DNA of 64,000 nucleotides from Streptosporangiales bacterium. GTDB taxonomy: Bacteria > Actinomycetota > Actinomycetes > Streptosporangiales > WHST01. Both the position numbers and the translations under genes were made by a program. Under the pieces are notes generated by a model. That model worked only from the letters and a program-made list of their open reading frames with translations, made no database searches and had not been told where the DNA came from. Location of the stretch: the NCBI GenBank assembly GCA_009379825.1, contig WHTA01000013.1, positions 1-64,000 on the forward strand, given 5' to 3'. This document shows positions 1 to 9,359 of this stretch, piece after piece. The stretch's first letter is position 1, and each line of letters begins with the position of its first letter.

Positions 1-1
1 A

Positions 2-52
2 CACGGCATCTTCGCCCACAACCTGGTCAAGATCGGTGCACTGGCCGCGTGA
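2..52 (+). mobile_element. 3' end of a probable IS transposase, cut by the left edge
   Basis: Sixteen codons followed by TGA are open to the window edge. The C-terminal residues HGIFAHNLVKIGALAA resemble the ends of actinobacterial IS5/ISNCY-type transposases, where an aromatic-AHNL motif lies just before the C-terminus. No inverted terminal repeat could be identified in the following 85 bases. The call rests on recollection of this short tail and could be wrong. Confidence 0.45.
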
Positions 53-138
53 AGAGCCACCCGGGAAGACCACGCTCGAAGAAACCCACCAAACACGAAC
101 CAGGTCACCCCAGCCCACCATTTTTCAGGTCGAAGTAG

Positions 139-1581
139 CTAGGTCCAGGCGAACAGCCGCGTCTCCGGGTCCTCAAGGAAGTCGGCGATGTCGCGCAGGA
201 ACCTGGAACCCTGCTCGCCGTCGACGATGCGGTGGTCGAACGAGAGCCCCAGGGTGGTGACCATCCGCGGCACGACCTGACCGTCGTGCACCCACGGCTG
301 CTCCTTGATCGCGCCCACGGCGAGGATGCCGGCCTCGCCCGGGTTGAGGATCGGGGTGCCGGAGTCGACGCCGAAGATCCCGACGTTGGTGATGGTGAAC
401 GTCCCGCCTACCATCGCGGTCGGTGCGGTCTCGCCGGCTCGGGCCTGCTCGGTCAGCTGCTGCAGCTCGCCCGCCAACCCGACCAGCGACAGGGCGTCCG
501 CGCCGCGGATGTTGGGCACCATCAACCCGCGCGGCGTGGCCGCGGCGATACCCAGGTTGACGTAGCCGCGCACGACGATCTCCTGCGCCTCCTCGTCCCA
601 CGACGAGTTGACGATCGGCGTACGTGAGAGCGCGAGCAGGCAGGCCTTCGCCGCCAGCAGCAACGGGCTCACCTTGACGTGGGCGAACTCCGGCAACGTC
701 TTCAGCCGCGCCACCAGGTCCATCGTCTTCGTCGCGTCGATGGTCACGAACTCAGTGACGTGCGGCGCGGTGAACGCGCTGCGCACCATCGCGGCGGCGG
801 TCGACTTGCGCACGCCGCGCACCGGGATGCGTGCCTCCCGCGCGTCGTTCGCGAACGACAGCTCGGGCACCCACCCGGTCGCCGGGACGGTGGCCGGCAT
901 GCCGGCGCCGCCCGGCGCGGGCGCGGGCGGCTGGGTCGGCGGCTGGGTCGGCTGCTGCGCCGGTGCCGCCGCGGCGGCCTGCACGTCGTCGCGGCTGACG
1001 GTGCCGTTCGGCCCGGTCGGGGTCACCGTCCGCAGGTCGACGCCGAGGTCCTTCGCCAGCTTCCGCACCGGCGGCTTGGCAAGCACCGTGACCGCCGCCG
1101 GGGCGGACTGGGCTGCCGCCGGGGAACGGGGCTGCGCCCCGGCCGGCGCAGGGCCGGAGCCGGATGCCGGCGCGGACTGAGGCTGCGCGGCGGCCGGTGT
1201 TGGCTGGCCCGATGCCGGCGCGGGGGCGGCTGCCGGCGCGGAGCCGTTCGTCGACTTGCGGGGGCGGCGGTGGGCGGAGGTCGCGCGGGCGCCGTAGCCG
1301 ACCAGCGGCGCCTCGGTCTCTTCGTCCTCGTCCTGGTCGCCGGTTACGTCGATCGCGATGATCGGTGCGCCGACGTCCACGGTGGTGCCCTCGGCCACGT
1401 ACAGCTCACTGACCACGCCCGCCCACGGCGACGGCAGCTCGACGGCGACCTTCGCGGTCTCCACCTCGACCAGGTTCTGGTTGACCTCGACGGTGTCGCC
1501 AGGCTGCACCAGCCAGCGCAGGATCTCCCCCTCCGTCAGCCCCTCACCGACGTCGGGCAGCTTGAACTGCTTCACTCCCAC
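139..1581 (-). CDS. bkdC: 2-oxo acid dehydrogenase E2, dihydrolipoamide acyltransferase
   Basis: E2 core of a branched-chain 2-oxo acid (or pyruvate) dehydrogenase, 480 aa, cytoplasmic. It moves the acyl group from lipoamide to CoA. A single N-terminal lipoyl domain (about 1-80) has the lipoyl lysine K44 in the ETAKV motif. A long Ala/Pro linker follows, then a peripheral-subunit-binding domain (about 170-206, [12 protein letters not shown]) and a catalytic domain ending in FDHRIVDG with the HxxxDG active-site motif. The GTG start at 1581 has AGGAGA a few bases upstream. It is the last gene of the E1-alpha/E1-beta/E2 operon, 15 nt after E1-beta. By analogy with Mycobacterium Rv2495c-2497c, a branched-chain role is more likely than pyruvate, but sequence alone does not settle this. 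Confidence 0.93.
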   Translation of the reverse strand: MGVKQFKLPDVGEGLTEGEILRWLVQPGDTVEVNQNLVEVETAKVAVELPSPWAGVVSELYVAEGTTVDVGAPIIAIDVTGDQDEDEETEAPLVGYGARATSAHRRPRKSTNGSAPAAAPAPASGQPTPAAAQPQSAPASGSGPAPAGAQPRSPAAAQSAPAAVTVLAKPPVRKLAKDLGVDLRTVTPTGPNGTVSRDDVQAAAAAPAQQPTQPPTQPPAPAPGGAGMPATVPATGWVPELSFANDAREARIPVRGVRKSTAAAMVRSAFTAPHVTEFVTIDATKTMDLVARLKTLPEFAHVKVSPLLLAAKACLLALSRTPIVNSSWDEEAQEIVVRGYVNLGIAAATPRGLMVPNIRGADALSLVGLAGELQQLTEQARAGETAPTAMVGGTFTITNVGIFGVDSGTPILNPGEAGILAVGAIKEQPWVHDGQVVPRMVTTLGLSFDHRIVDGEQGSRFLRDIADFLEDPETRLFAWT

Positions 1582-1596
1582 GGTCTCTCCTCGCGC

Positions 1597-2571
1597 CTAG
1601 TAAGCAAGCGAGCGGTCGACGGCGTCCAGCACCCGGTCGAGGTCGGGCAGGAACGAGTCCTCCGCCCGCGCCGGCGGGTACGGGGCGTCGAAGCCCGTGA
1701 CCCGCAGCACCGGTGCCTCCAGATGGTAGAAGCAGCGCTCGGTCACCAGCGTGGCGATCTCGCCGGGCAGCCCGGCGGTACGCGGCGACTCGTTCACCAC
1801 CACCAGCCGGCCCGTACGTTGCACCGAGTCGTAGACCGGCGCGAGGTCCATCGGGGAGAGCGACCGCAGGTCGATCACCTCGAGCTCGGTGCCCTCCTCG
1901 GCCGCGGCCGTCGCCGCGTCGAGCGAGGTACGCACCATCGGGCCCCAACAGACCACCGTGCAGTGCTGGCCGGGCCGGATCACCCTCGCGTCGTGCAGCG
2001 GCGCCGGACTCGCCTCGACGTCCACCTCCGCCTTGTCGTGGTAGCGGCGCTTCGGCTCGAAGAAGACGATCGGGTCGTCGCTGCGGATCGCCTGCTGGAT
2101 CATCCAGTACGCGTCGGCCGGGTTCGAGCACGACACGACCTTCAGGCCGGCCGTATGGACGAAGTACGCCTCCGGCGACTCGCTGTGGTGCTCCACCGCG
2201 CCGATGCCGCCGCCGAACGGGATGCGGATCACGATCGGCATCGGCACCCGCCCCTGCGAGCGGTAGCGCAGCTTGGCGACCTGGCTGACGATCTGGTCGA
2301 AACCGGGGAAGACGAACCCGTCGAACTGGATCTCGCACACCGGCCGGTAGCCGCGCATGGCCAGGCCGACCGCCGTGCCGATGATGCCGGACTCGGCGAG
2401 CGGCGTGTCGATGACACGCTCCTCGCCGAAGTCCTTCTGCAGGCCGTCGGTCACCCGGAAGACGCCGCCGAGCTTGCCGACATCCTCGCCCATGACGAGG
2501 ACCTTGGCGGCGTCCTCGAGCGCCCGCCGCAGCCCCATGTTGATGGCCTTGCCCATGGTCACGGCCGTCAT
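1597..2571 (-). CDS. bkdB: 2-oxo acid dehydrogenase E1 component, beta subunit
   Basis: Beta subunit (324 aa) of the thiamine-diphosphate E1 component, which decarboxylates the 2-oxo acid and reductively acylates E2. The N-terminal GEDVGKLGGVFRVT and the HHSESPEAYF segment are standard for the transketolase-like pyrimidine-binding domain. A C-terminal transketolase domain follows from about residue 195. The ATG at 2571 overlaps the TGA of E1-alpha (ATGA), which indicates translational coupling. A longer reading frame extends upstream, but only inside the E1-alpha gene, so the overlap start was chosen. Confidence 0.93.
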   Translation of the reverse strand: MTAVTMGKAINMGLRRALEDAAKVLVMGEDVGKLGGVFRVTDGLQKDFGEERVIDTPLAESGIIGTAVGLAMRGYRPVCEIQFDGFVFPGFDQIVSQVAKLRYRSQGRVPMPIVIRIPFGGGIGAVEHHSESPEAYFVHTAGLKVVSCSNPADAYWMIQQAIRSDDPIVFFEPKRRYHDKAEVDVEASPAPLHDARVIRPGQHCTVVCWGPMVRTSLDAATAAAEEGTELEVIDLRSLSPMDLAPVYDSVQRTGRLVVVNESPRTAGLPGEIATLVTERCFYHLEAPVLRVTGFDAPYPPARAEDSFLPDLDRVLDAVDRSLAY

Positions 2572-3677
2572 CACTGCGCACCCCCCTCGAACGACGCGAG
2601 GTACCTGGCGAACTGCTCGCGCTCCTCGTCGAGCAGCGGGCTCGACTCCGCGTACACCTCGCTGAAGACCCGCATCGGGTCCGGGTCCGGCAGCGCCAGG
2701 CACTGCTTGCGCAGCGTCGCGGCCAGGTCGTTCGCCTCCTCCTCGATCGAGTCGAAGAACGCCTGGTCGACGAGGCCGTTACGGGCCAGGTAGACGCGTA
2801 CCCGCTCGATCGGGTCCTTCAGCCGCCACTCCTCGACCTCGCCGGCGATCCGGTAGCGGGTCGGGTCGTCGTTGGTGGTGTGCGCGCCCATCCGGTACGT
2901 GACCGCCTCGATGAGCGCCGGGCCGTTGCCCTCCCTGGCATTCTGCAGCGCCCGCTTGGTGACCTCGTGCACCGCGAGCACGTCGTTGCCGTCGACCTGG
3001 ATCCCGGGGAAGCCGAAGCCCTCGGCCCGCTTGTACAGCGGCGTACGGGTCTGGCGCTGCAGCGGTACGGAGATCGCCCACTGGTTGTTCTGGCAGAAGA
3101 ACACCACGGGTGCGTTGAAGACCCCGGCCCAGATGAACGACTCGTTGACGTCACCCTGGGCGGACGCGCCGTCACCGAAGTACGCGAGCACCGCGCCGTC
3201 GGCGCCGTCGCGCATCATGCCCATCGCGTAGCCGGCGGCGTGCAGGCACTGGGCGCCGATGACGATCGTGTAGAGCCCGAAGTTGTACTCGGCCGGGTCC
3301 CAGTCGCCGTGGTCCACCCCGCGGTACAGCCCGAGCAGGCGGATCGGGTCGATCCCACGGCACCAGGCCGCGCCGTGCTCGCGGTAGGTGGGGAACACGT
3401 AGTCGTCCGGCCGCAGCGCGCGTGCGGAGCCGACCTGTGCCGCCTCCTGGCCGAGCAGCGACGCCCAGATGCCCAGCTCGCCCTGCCGCTGCAGCGCGGT
3501 GGCCTCGGTGTCGATCCTGCGGATGAGGACGAAGTCGCGGTAGAAGTTGCGCAGCTCGTCGGCGCTGAACTCGACGTTTTCGTAGCCGGGCGGCCGCACC
3601 CGCTCGCCCTCGGGGGTGAGGAGCTGGACGCAGTCCGTGCCCTGGCGCGGTGACGCCGTCATGCTGTCCACGGTCAT
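2571..3677 (-). CDS. bkdA: 2-oxo acid dehydrogenase E1 component, alpha subunit
   Basis: Alpha subunit (368 aa) of the same E1 heterotetramer. It carries the thiamine diphosphate and Mg binding motif, GDGASAQGDVNES through to CQNNQW. It also has the YREHG region and a C-terminal phosphorylation-loop-like segment (YRMGAHTTNDDPTRYR) typical of this family. The ATG at 3677 was chosen because GAGGAGA lies about 6 nt upstream; an in-frame ATG at 3716 has no such site. It is the first gene of the bkd operon and diverges from the arginase-like gene across a 471-bp gap. Confidence 0.93.
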   Translation of the reverse strand: MTVDSMTASPRQGTDCVQLLTPEGERVRPPGYENVEFSADELRNFYRDFVLIRRIDTEATALQRQGELGIWASLLGQEAAQVGSARALRPDDYVFPTYREHGAAWCRGIDPIRLLGLYRGVDHGDWDPAEYNFGLYTIVIGAQCLHAAGYAMGMMRDGADGAVLAYFGDGASAQGDVNESFIWAGVFNAPVVFFCQNNQWAISVPLQRQTRTPLYKRAEGFGFPGIQVDGNDVLAVHEVTKRALQNAREGNGPALIEAVTYRMGAHTTNDDPTRYRIAGEVEEWRLKDPIERVRVYLARNGLVDQAFFDSIEEEANDLAATLRKQCLALPDPDPMRVFSEVYAESSPLLDEEREQFARYLASFEGGAQ

Positions 3678-3888
3678 TCGAGTCTCCTCGTCTGCTCGGC
3701 CGGCGGACGGGGTCACCGCCGCCGGATCCCCCGTCCGACTGCCCTGTCGTGGGTCGCACGCCTAGGTCTTCGGACGCCGTGGTCCTGCCGTGGGCCGCGC
3801 CCGCCCGCTTCGACCGTGCGCGGTGGTGCCGATCGTACGCGGTTCCCCGGTGGCTGCGTCCAGTTCCTCGCCAGAGTATGCCGGTTTC

Positions 3889-3907
3889 GTTGCACCCCCT
3901 GCGCAAC
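3889..3907. promoter_or_regulatory. Candidate operator upstream of the bkd operon
   Basis: GTTGC and GCAAC are exact reverse complements separated by 9 nt, immediately upstream of a CATACT hexamer that could be the minus-strand -10. Position and symmetry fit a regulator of the operon, such as an Lrp/AsnC-type BkdR. No such regulator gene is in the window, so this is inference. Confidence 0.3.
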
Positions 3908-4136
3908 CGGCGACGGCGCCCCACACGTTCGGTCCACCAACTAGGACATCCTGCTAGCTCTCCCGGCGCCGCGTAGGCCGGTGTTCTCGCTGGTCGCAGC
4001 GGTGATGACGGGAGGAGGGCAGCCCGCCGCGGCCGCCGGGCGGCAGGGCGCGGCCAGACCCGGCGTCGACCAGTTTTGACGTCCACGTATCGCCGAATCG
4101 GCACCCGAGCACGTGCAAGCGCGCGGCTGCCGCGGG

Positions 4137-4142
4137 TACGGT
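4137..4142 (+). promoter_or_regulatory. -10 element (TACGGT) of a probable leaderless arginase-like mRNA
   Basis: TACGGT fits TANNNT and lies 6 nt before the GTG at 4149, so transcription would start at or next to the start codon. A weak GTGCAA at 4113-4118 gives an 18-nt spacer. Confidence 0.4.
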
Positions 4143-4148
4143 GCTCTG

Positions 4149-4904
4149 GTGGGACATATCACCGTGCCTTACCACCTGAACGAGCCGATCGACCCGTACC
4201 CGGTGTCGGTGCCCGACGGGCTGGCGGTCAAGGGGCCGCGGCCGCAGGGCGAGACGTGGGACGCGTTCGTACCGCTCTACACCAGCATCGCGCAGATCGT
4301 GTTCGGCACCGAGAACGCCGTGGTGTGGACGGGTGACTGTGCGGTCTCGCTCGCCGTGGTCGCCGGGTTGCAGCGCCGCGGCATCGACCCCGCCGTCGTC
4401 TGGATCGACGCGCACGCCGACTTCAACACTCCCCAGACCACGGTGACCGGCTACCTCGGCGGGATGCCGCTTGCCATGCTCACCCAGCGCGGCGAGGTCG
4501 ACCTGGCCATGCACATCGGGATGCGGGCGATCCCCGACGACCGGGTGATCCTCGCCGGCCCGCGGGACGTCGACGACGCCGAGCAGGAGCTGCTCGACAT
4601 CTCGAAGCTGCACCGGATGCGGCTGGACGAGCTCGCGCCCCAGATCCTGCCGTCCGGTTCGGTCTACCTGCACGTCGACCTGGACATCCTCGACCCCAAG
4701 GAGCTGCCGGGCATGCGGTTCGCCACGCCCGGCGGCGCGTCGCTGGACGAGCTGGCCGCCGCCATCGAGTCGGTCACGAGCAGCACCAGGGTCGTGGCGG
4801 TCAGCTTCACCTTCACCCTCGGCGAGGAGCAGGACCCAGAACGTACGAAGGCCGTGTCCGACCGCCTGCTGGACGCGTTGCGCCGCGGCGGCTATCACCC
4901 GTGA
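4149..4904 (+). CDS. Arginase/agmatinase/formiminoglutamase-family hydrolase
   Basis: Ureohydrolase-fold protein of 251 aa, slightly shorter than typical arginases (about 300). It would hydrolyse a guanidino or amide-type substrate at a binuclear manganese site. The second and third metal motifs are clear: DAHADFNTP and HVDLDILDP. The first motif, usually GGDHS, reads GDCAVS, so the usual histidine ligand is replaced by cysteine; this variant occurs in other actinobacterial members. GTG 4149 was chosen because the conserved N-terminus starts there and a TANNNT element lies 6 nt upstream. The stop overlaps the next start (GTGA). The substrate cannot be assigned. Confidence 0.8.
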   Translation: MGHITVPYHLNEPIDPYPVSVPDGLAVKGPRPQGETWDAFVPLYTSIAQIVFGTENAVVWTGDCAVSLAVVAGLQRRGIDPAVVWIDAHADFNTPQTTVTGYLGGMPLAMLTQRGEVDLAMHIGMRAIPDDRVILAGPRDVDDAEQELLDISKLHRMRLDELAPQILPSGSVYLHVDLDILDPKELPGMRFATPGGASLDELAAAIESVTSSTRVVAVSFTFTLGEEQDPERTKAVSDRLLDALRRGGYHP

Positions 4905-5392
4905 CCCACGCGGTCGGCGCCGGCCGAAGTGCCGCGACCGTGCGGTTGGCGACCGGTGCCGACGTGCCCGCGCTCGCCGCACTGCGGCGGGACTGGACGG
5001 CCGAGAACGGCTGGGCGGCTGACGAGGACGACTTCGAACGCCGGTTCGCGGCGTGGTTCACCGGGGAGACGGAGCGGCGCGTGACCTGGCTGGCCGAGCT
5101 GGCAGGTCAGCCTGTCGGCATGCTCAACCTGGTGCTGTTCGACCGGATGCCGCGCCCCGGCCTCCGGGCGGGCGGCTGGGCGTACCTGGCCAACCTCTAC
5201 GTCCGGCCGGCCCATCGCGGGCAGCGCATCGGCGGCGACCTGCTCGACGGCGCGGTGGCGTACGCCCGCGAGCATCACCTTGACCGGATCGTGCTGCACC
5301 CGTCGGAACGCTCGGTGCCGTTCTACCGGCGCGCGGGGTTCGGTGTTGCGGATATGCTGCTCGTCCACCCGCTCGACGGAGCGCAACGATGA
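4901..5392 (+). CDS. GNAT-family N-acetyltransferase
   Basis: Single GNAT domain, 163 aa. The acetyl-CoA pyrophosphate-binding motif A is visible as YVRPAHRGQRIGGDLL (about residues 100-115), followed by a motif B region with FYRRAGF. The start GTG overlaps the stop of the arginase-like gene, and its own stop overlaps the next ATG, so the three genes form a coupled operon. Substrate unknown; the company of an arginase-fold protein and a second acyltransferase hints at amine metabolism, but this is inference. Confidence 0.82.
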   Translation: MTHAVGAGRSAATVRLATGADVPALAALRRDWTAENGWAADEDDFERRFAAWFTGETERRVTWLAELAGQPVGMLNLVLFDRMPRPGLRAGGWAYLANLYVRPAHRGQRIGGDLLDGAVAYAREHHLDRIVLHPSERSVPFYRRAGFGVADMLLVHPLDGAQR

Positions 5393-6372
5393 CCCTCGGC
5401 GCTGCCGCCGTCCGGACCGCGCTCGGGCTCGGCGACGACGCCCGCGCCTGGCTGGACGGGCTGGACACGGTCGGCCCGCCACCTGACGGGGTGGCGCTGC
5501 CCGCCCCGGACGACGCGCTCGAGCTGCTGCGCCGGCTTGCCGTGCCGGACCGCGACGCGGCGGAGATCGTCGACGCCATGCCGGGCGCGGACACCCATCC
5601 TGAGCTGTGGTGGTTGCTGGCCAGGCACCACCACAAGCTGGTGAGGGACCTCGGCGACTGCACCACCATGGACATGCCACCGCACCTGCCCGCAGCGCTC
5701 GGACCGGTCGCGCGGTACTTCTACGTGTACGTGTTCCTCGCCACCGTGCCCGCCGCCCGCAGGTACCACGCCGAGCGCGGCGTCCCCGACGACGTCGGCT
5801 GGGGCACGCTCGACCAGCTCGGCGAGCTGGTCGACGTCCACCGCAGGCAGTTCGGCGTCGGTGGCATGGACAAGCAGTTCTGGCTGACCCTGCACCTGCG
5901 CGGCGTCATCTACCGGCTGGGCCGGCTGCAGTTCAACCTGCAGCACCTCGACGACGACGTCCGCTACCTGGCACCCGGCCAGCCCGTCCTCGGTACGCAC
6001 ATCCCCGAGTTGGGCGGGCCGTTGACGCCGGCTGCCTGCGCGGCGTCGGTCGAGCGGGCGCGGCCGTACTTCGACCGCCACTTCCCCGAGCACGGCGCCA
6101 GGTACGCGGTCTGCACCTCGTGGCTGCTCGACCCGCAGCTGGCGGACCACCTGCCCGAGTCGTCGAACATCGTGCAGTTCCTGCGCAGCTGGACGCTGGT
6201 GGACGAGGAGCCGCAAGACGGCGACGAGTCGGTGCTCGAGTTCGTCTTCCGCCACAACGGGCAACCGCTCGCCGAGCTGCCGCGCCGGACCACCCTGGAG
6301 CGCGCCGTGCTCGACCACCTGGACGCCGGCAAGCACTGGCACGTCCGCACCGGCTACCTCGAGCTGCCCTGA
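5389..6372 (+). CDS. Two-domain GNAT-like acyltransferase protein (NAT_N plus GNAT_C type)
   Basis: Protein of 327 aa with the architecture of actinobacterial acyltransferase-domain proteins. A helical N-terminal part contains PELWWLLARHHH. A C-terminal GNAT-like part contains GMDKQFWLTLHLRGVIYRLGRLQFN and the conserved HIPELGGPLTP segment. The C-terminal NIVQFL and the ending WHVRTGYLEL are also characteristic. Its substrate is unknown. The ATG overlaps the stop of the preceding GNAT gene. Confidence 0.72.
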   Translation: MTLGAAAVRTALGLGDDARAWLDGLDTVGPPPDGVALPAPDDALELLRRLAVPDRDAAEIVDAMPGADTHPELWWLLARHHHKLVRDLGDCTTMDMPPHLPAALGPVARYFYVYVFLATVPAARRYHAERGVPDDVGWGTLDQLGELVDVHRRQFGVGGMDKQFWLTLHLRGVIYRLGRLQFNLQHLDDDVRYLAPGQPVLGTHIPELGGPLTPAACAASVERARPYFDRHFPEHGARYAVCTSWLLDPQLADHLPESSNIVQFLRSWTLVDEEPQDGDESVLEFVFRHNGQPLAELPRRTTLERAVLDHLDAGKHWHVRTGYLELP

Positions 6373-6386
6373 CCTGGGCGAACGCC

Positions 6387-6436
6387 TGTCGAAAGAACTC
6401 TTGCGAAACAATCCTTTCGAAACTATCGTTTCGACA
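6387..6436 (+). promoter_or_regulatory. Promoter with overlapping palindromic operators for the ArsR-type regulator
   Basis: TTGCGA (6401-6406) and TATCGT (6424-6429) are separated by 17 nt, a good -35/-10 pair. The ATG lies 6 nt after the -10, so the mRNA is probably leaderless. The element is covered by symmetry: CGAAAC-TATC-GTTTCG straddles the -10, CGAAA-N6-TTTCG covers the spacer, and TGTCGAAA (6387) pairs with TTTCGACA (6429-6436). This is the arrangement expected of an autorepressed ArsR-family gene. Confidence 0.7.
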
Positions 6437-7047
6437 TGCCCACCGACGACGGCTCCTGGCCGATCAAGGAACTCACCGACGCCCAGGTGATGCGCGCGAT
6501 GGCGCACCCGGTACGGATGAAGCTGGTCGAGCTGCTGCTCGTCGACGGCCCGCTGACCGCCACCGAGTGCGGTGCGCGGCTGGATGAGACGCCCGCGAAC
6601 TGCTCGTTCCACCTGCGCACGCTCGCCAAGCACGGCTTCGTCGAGGAGGCCGAGGGCGGCACCGGCCGGCAGCGGCCCTGGCGGGCGGTGCCGCAGGGCA
6701 CCAACTTCCCCAGCGGGCCGAGCGCACCACCGCACCTGCGGGCGGCCGCCGACCTGCTCACCCGCACGTTCGCCGAACGCAACGTCAGCCGGCTGTACGC
6801 GTACCTCGACCGGATGGACGACTACGGCAAGGAGTGGTCGGACGCCGCGATGCTCTCCGACCTCGCCAGCTACCTCACCCCCGAGGAGCTCACCCAGCTG
6901 CGGGAGCAGCTCATCTACTTGCTCCGCCCGTACGTCCCGCGGCTCGCCGACCCGGCCTCCCGCCCAGAGGGCGCGCGGCTGGTGACGTTCTTCCTCGCCG
7001 GGTTCCCGACGGAGCCGGCTGCCGGCGAGGGACCCGACGATGCGTGA
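6436..7047 (+). CDS. ArsR-family winged-helix transcriptional regulator
   Basis: DNA-binding protein of 203 aa. The N-terminal winged helix (about residues 10-80) shows the family pattern: MAHPVRMKLVELL, then LTATECGARLDETPANCSFHLRTLAKHGFVE, with the recognition helix in the second part. The longer C-terminal half resembles the ArsR subgroup that controls MFS exporters, and no cysteine metal site is evident. It overlaps the downstream MFS gene by 8 nt. It probably represses its own operon through the palindromes that cover its promoter. Confidence 0.85.
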   Translation: MPTDDGSWPIKELTDAQVMRAMAHPVRMKLVELLLVDGPLTATECGARLDETPANCSFHLRTLAKHGFVEEAEGGTGRQRPWRAVPQGTNFPSGPSAPPHLRAAADLLTRTFAERNVSRLYAYLDRMDDYGKEWSDAAMLSDLASYLTPEELTQLREQLIYLLRPYVPRLADPASRPEGARLVTFFLAGFPTEPAAGEGPDDA

Positions 7048-8253
7048 GCTGCTGAAACGCGGTGACTTCCGGCTGCTCCTGCTGGCGCTGGTGCTCACCA
7101 TGTTCGGCGACCGCGCGCTGATCCTCGCCAACGGGATCTGGGTGAAGAGCCTCACCGGCAGCAACTCGGCCGCCGGGCTGAACATCCTGCTGCTGGTCAC
7201 GCCCTCGGTCGTGTCGCCGTTCTTCGGCGTCGTGGTCGACAGGGTGAAGCGCCGGCCGTTCCTCGTGGTGCTCAACCTCAGCTGCGCGGTGGCGATCGTG
7301 CCACTGCTGTTCGTCCGGGACGCCGGCCAGGTGTGGATCATCTACGCGGTCTCGTTCCTCTACGGCATCGCACTGCTGCTGAACGACGCCGCGGTGAACG
7401 GTGTGCTCAAGTCGATGCTCACCGAGGATCAGCTGGCCAGCGCGAACGGCGTCATCCAGACGATGCGGGAAGGCCTGCGGCTGCTGGTGCCGATCGCCGG
7501 TGCCGGCCTGTTCGCCGTGTTCGGCGAACAGGCGGTGGTCGTGCTCGACATGGTGACGCTCGTACTCGGGGCCGGCACGCTGCTCGCACTGCGGCTGCGT
7601 GCGGCCAAGCCGGCGCCCGCCGAGCACAAGCTGCTCATGGAGGTGGCCGCCGGTGCCAGGCACCTGTTCGGTTCCGTCCGGCTCCGCCGGCTGGTGCTCA
7701 CCACGAGCACGGCGCTGCTGGTGATCGGGTTCAGCGAGACGGTGATCTTCGCTGTGATCGATGCGCTGCACCGGCCACCGGCGTACTTCGGCGTACTGAT
7801 GACCGCGCAGGGCGTCGGCGCCGTGCTCCGGGCACCACCGCGGCCGCCGTCGTCAGGCGCCGCGGCGAGCAGCTGACCGCGGCGTTCGGGTTCATGCTGT
7901 TCGCGATCGGCGACCTGCTGCTGGTGTTCGCGAACGAGCCGCTTGTGCTCGTCGGTGCGGTGATCGCCGGCGCCAGCATTCCATGGCTGCTAGTCGCGTT
8001 CTACACGCTGATGCAGCGGGAGACGCCGCAGCAGCTGATCGGCCGGGTCGCGACCTCGGCCGAGGTGCTGCTCGGCGGCCCGCAGACGTTGTCCATCGGC
8101 CTCGGCGCGGTGTTCGTCGCGATCGTCGACTACCGCATCCTGCTGGCCGTGATGGGCACCTTGGTGTTCGGCTGCGGCATCTTCCTCGTGCTGCGCCGCG
8201 ACCGGCCGCAACCAGTCAGCGCGGCCGCTGCCGTACGGGCTAGTTCGCCTTGA
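7040..8253 (+). pseudogene. MFS-family exporter, interrupted by a frameshift
   Basis: Major facilitator superfamily transporter of about 404 codons. The first frame (7040 to about 7825) encodes the N-terminal half, from MRELLKRGDFRLLLL through FGVLMTAQGVGAV. The second frame resumes at GTTAAAVVRRRGE and continues with LTAAFGFMLFAIGDLLL to the stop at 8253. The hydrophobic segments and the MFS loop DRVKRRPF fit when the frames are joined. A single-base indel near 7820-7835 explains the break. It is either a true pseudogene or a sequencing error in a GC-rich run. Its 3' end converges on hisC with a 14-nt overlap. Confidence 0.8.
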
Positions 8254-9331
8254 ACGCCCTGGCCACGCCGAGGAACCGGTCGCCGGCGGCGCGCTCGGCC
8301 ACGCTCACCCGGACGCCCTCGGTGCCGAACGGCCGCACGGCCACCCCCTGCGCAGCGCACGCCTCCGCGAACTCCGGGGTACGCGTACCCAGCCGCAGCC
8401 AGACGAAGTTCGCCTGCGACTCCACCACCTGGTAGCCGTACGAGAGCAGCGCGTCGCGTACCCGCTGGCGCTCCCCGACGATCTCGCGCACCCGGGCGAG
8501 CAGCTGGTCCTCAGCGTCGAGCGACGCGATCGCCGCGGCCTGCGCCACCGAGGAGACGGTGAACGGCAGCATGGTCTTGCGCGCCGCCTCCGCGACCGGC
8601 TCGTGCGCGACCGCGAAACCGACCCGCAGACCGGCCAGCCCGTACGCCTTGGAGAACGTACGCAGCACCGCCACGTTCGGCCGCTCCCCATACAGCGTGA
8701 GGCCGTCGGGCACAAGGTCGTCGGTGACGAACTCGCGGTACGCCTCGTCGAGTACGACCAGGCAGTCCTGGGGCACGTAGTCGAGGAACTCGACAAGCGC
8801 CTCCCGCCGCACCACGGTGCCTGTCGGGTTGTTCGGGTTGCACACGAAGATCAGGCGCGTGCGGTCGGTGATCGCCTCCGCCATGGCGTCCAGGTCATGG
8901 GTCTCGCCGTCCAGCGGCACCTGCACGCTCGTCGCACCCGTCAGCTGCACGAGGATCGGGTAGGCCTCGAACGACCGCCACGCGTAGACCACCTCGTCGC
9001 CAGGCCCGGCGGCGGCGAGCATCAGCTGTTCCATCACGCCGACCGAGCCGCACCCGACGGCGACGTGGCTCTCCGGCACCTCGAAGCGCTGCGCGATCCG
9101 GCCGACCAGCTCCACGGAGCCGTTGTCCGGGTAACGGTTGCCGTCCCCGGCCGCCGCCGCGATCGCGTCGCGCACGCTCGGCAACGGGGTCAGCGGTGTC
9201 TCGTTGCTGGACAGCTTGTACGCCTTGCCGTCCGGGGCGACCGCGGGTTTGCCCGGTACGTAGGCGGCGAGCTTGTCGAGGGTCTCGCGGAACTTGGGAC
9301 CTTGGTTACTAGCTGAAGTGGAAGCACTCAC
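8240..9331 (-). CDS. hisC: Histidinol-phosphate (or aromatic) aminotransferase
   Basis: PLP-dependent class I/II aminotransferase of 363 aa. Visible features are [15 protein letters not shown] near the N-terminus, [11 protein letters not shown], the DEAYREFV motif, and [16 protein letters not shown] with the PLP lysine. The GTG at 9331 was chosen because longer in-frame starts run back into the divergent gene and lack family similarity. No other his gene is nearby, so the protein could equally be an aromatic amino acid aminotransferase (Pat), which this family cannot easily be told from. Confidence 0.85.
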   Translation of the reverse strand: MSASTSASNQGPKFRETLDKLAAYVPGKPAVAPDGKAYKLSSNETPLTPLPSVRDAIAAAAGDGNRYPDNGSVELVGRIAQRFEVPESHVAVGCGSVGVMEQLMLAAAGPGDEVVYAWRSFEAYPILVQLTGATSVQVPLDGETHDLDAMAEAITDRTRLIFVCNPNNPTGTVVRREALVEFLDYVPQDCLVVLDEAYREFVTDDLVPDGLTLYGERPNVAVLRTFSKAYGLAGLRVGFAVAHEPVAEAARKTMLPFTVSSVAQAAAIASLDAEDQLLARVREIVGERQRVRDALLSYGYQVVESQANFVWLRLGTRTPEFAEACAAQGVAVRPFGTEGVRVSVAERAAGDRFLGVARAFKAN

Positions 9332-9359
9332 GCCAACACTCTGCCATGGCCGCTGTGCC

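Larger units (their letters stand above)
3678..4148. other. Intergenic region between the bkd operon and the arginase-like gene
   Basis: No convincing gene is seen in these 471 bases; the overlapping open frames are GC-driven. A perfect inverted repeat GTTGC-N9-GCAAC lies at 3889-3907. On the minus strand, CATACT (about 3876-3881) could serve as a -10 element for the bkd operon, with the repeat just upstream. A second imperfect dyad, AGGA-TG-TCCT, lies near 3941-3950 between two CTAG tetramers. The right end carries the arginase -10 element. Confidence 0.5.

Noticed and set aside
679-2793. 704-codon open frame on the plus strand across the bkd genes
   Set aside because: It is antisense to three clear dehydrogenase genes, rich in Arg/His, without any motif. 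Long shadow frames are normal at this G/C content.
3172-4104. 310-codon minus-strand frame reaching into the bkd promoter region
   Set aside because: No motif, arginine-rich; overlaps the E1-alpha gene in a shadow frame.
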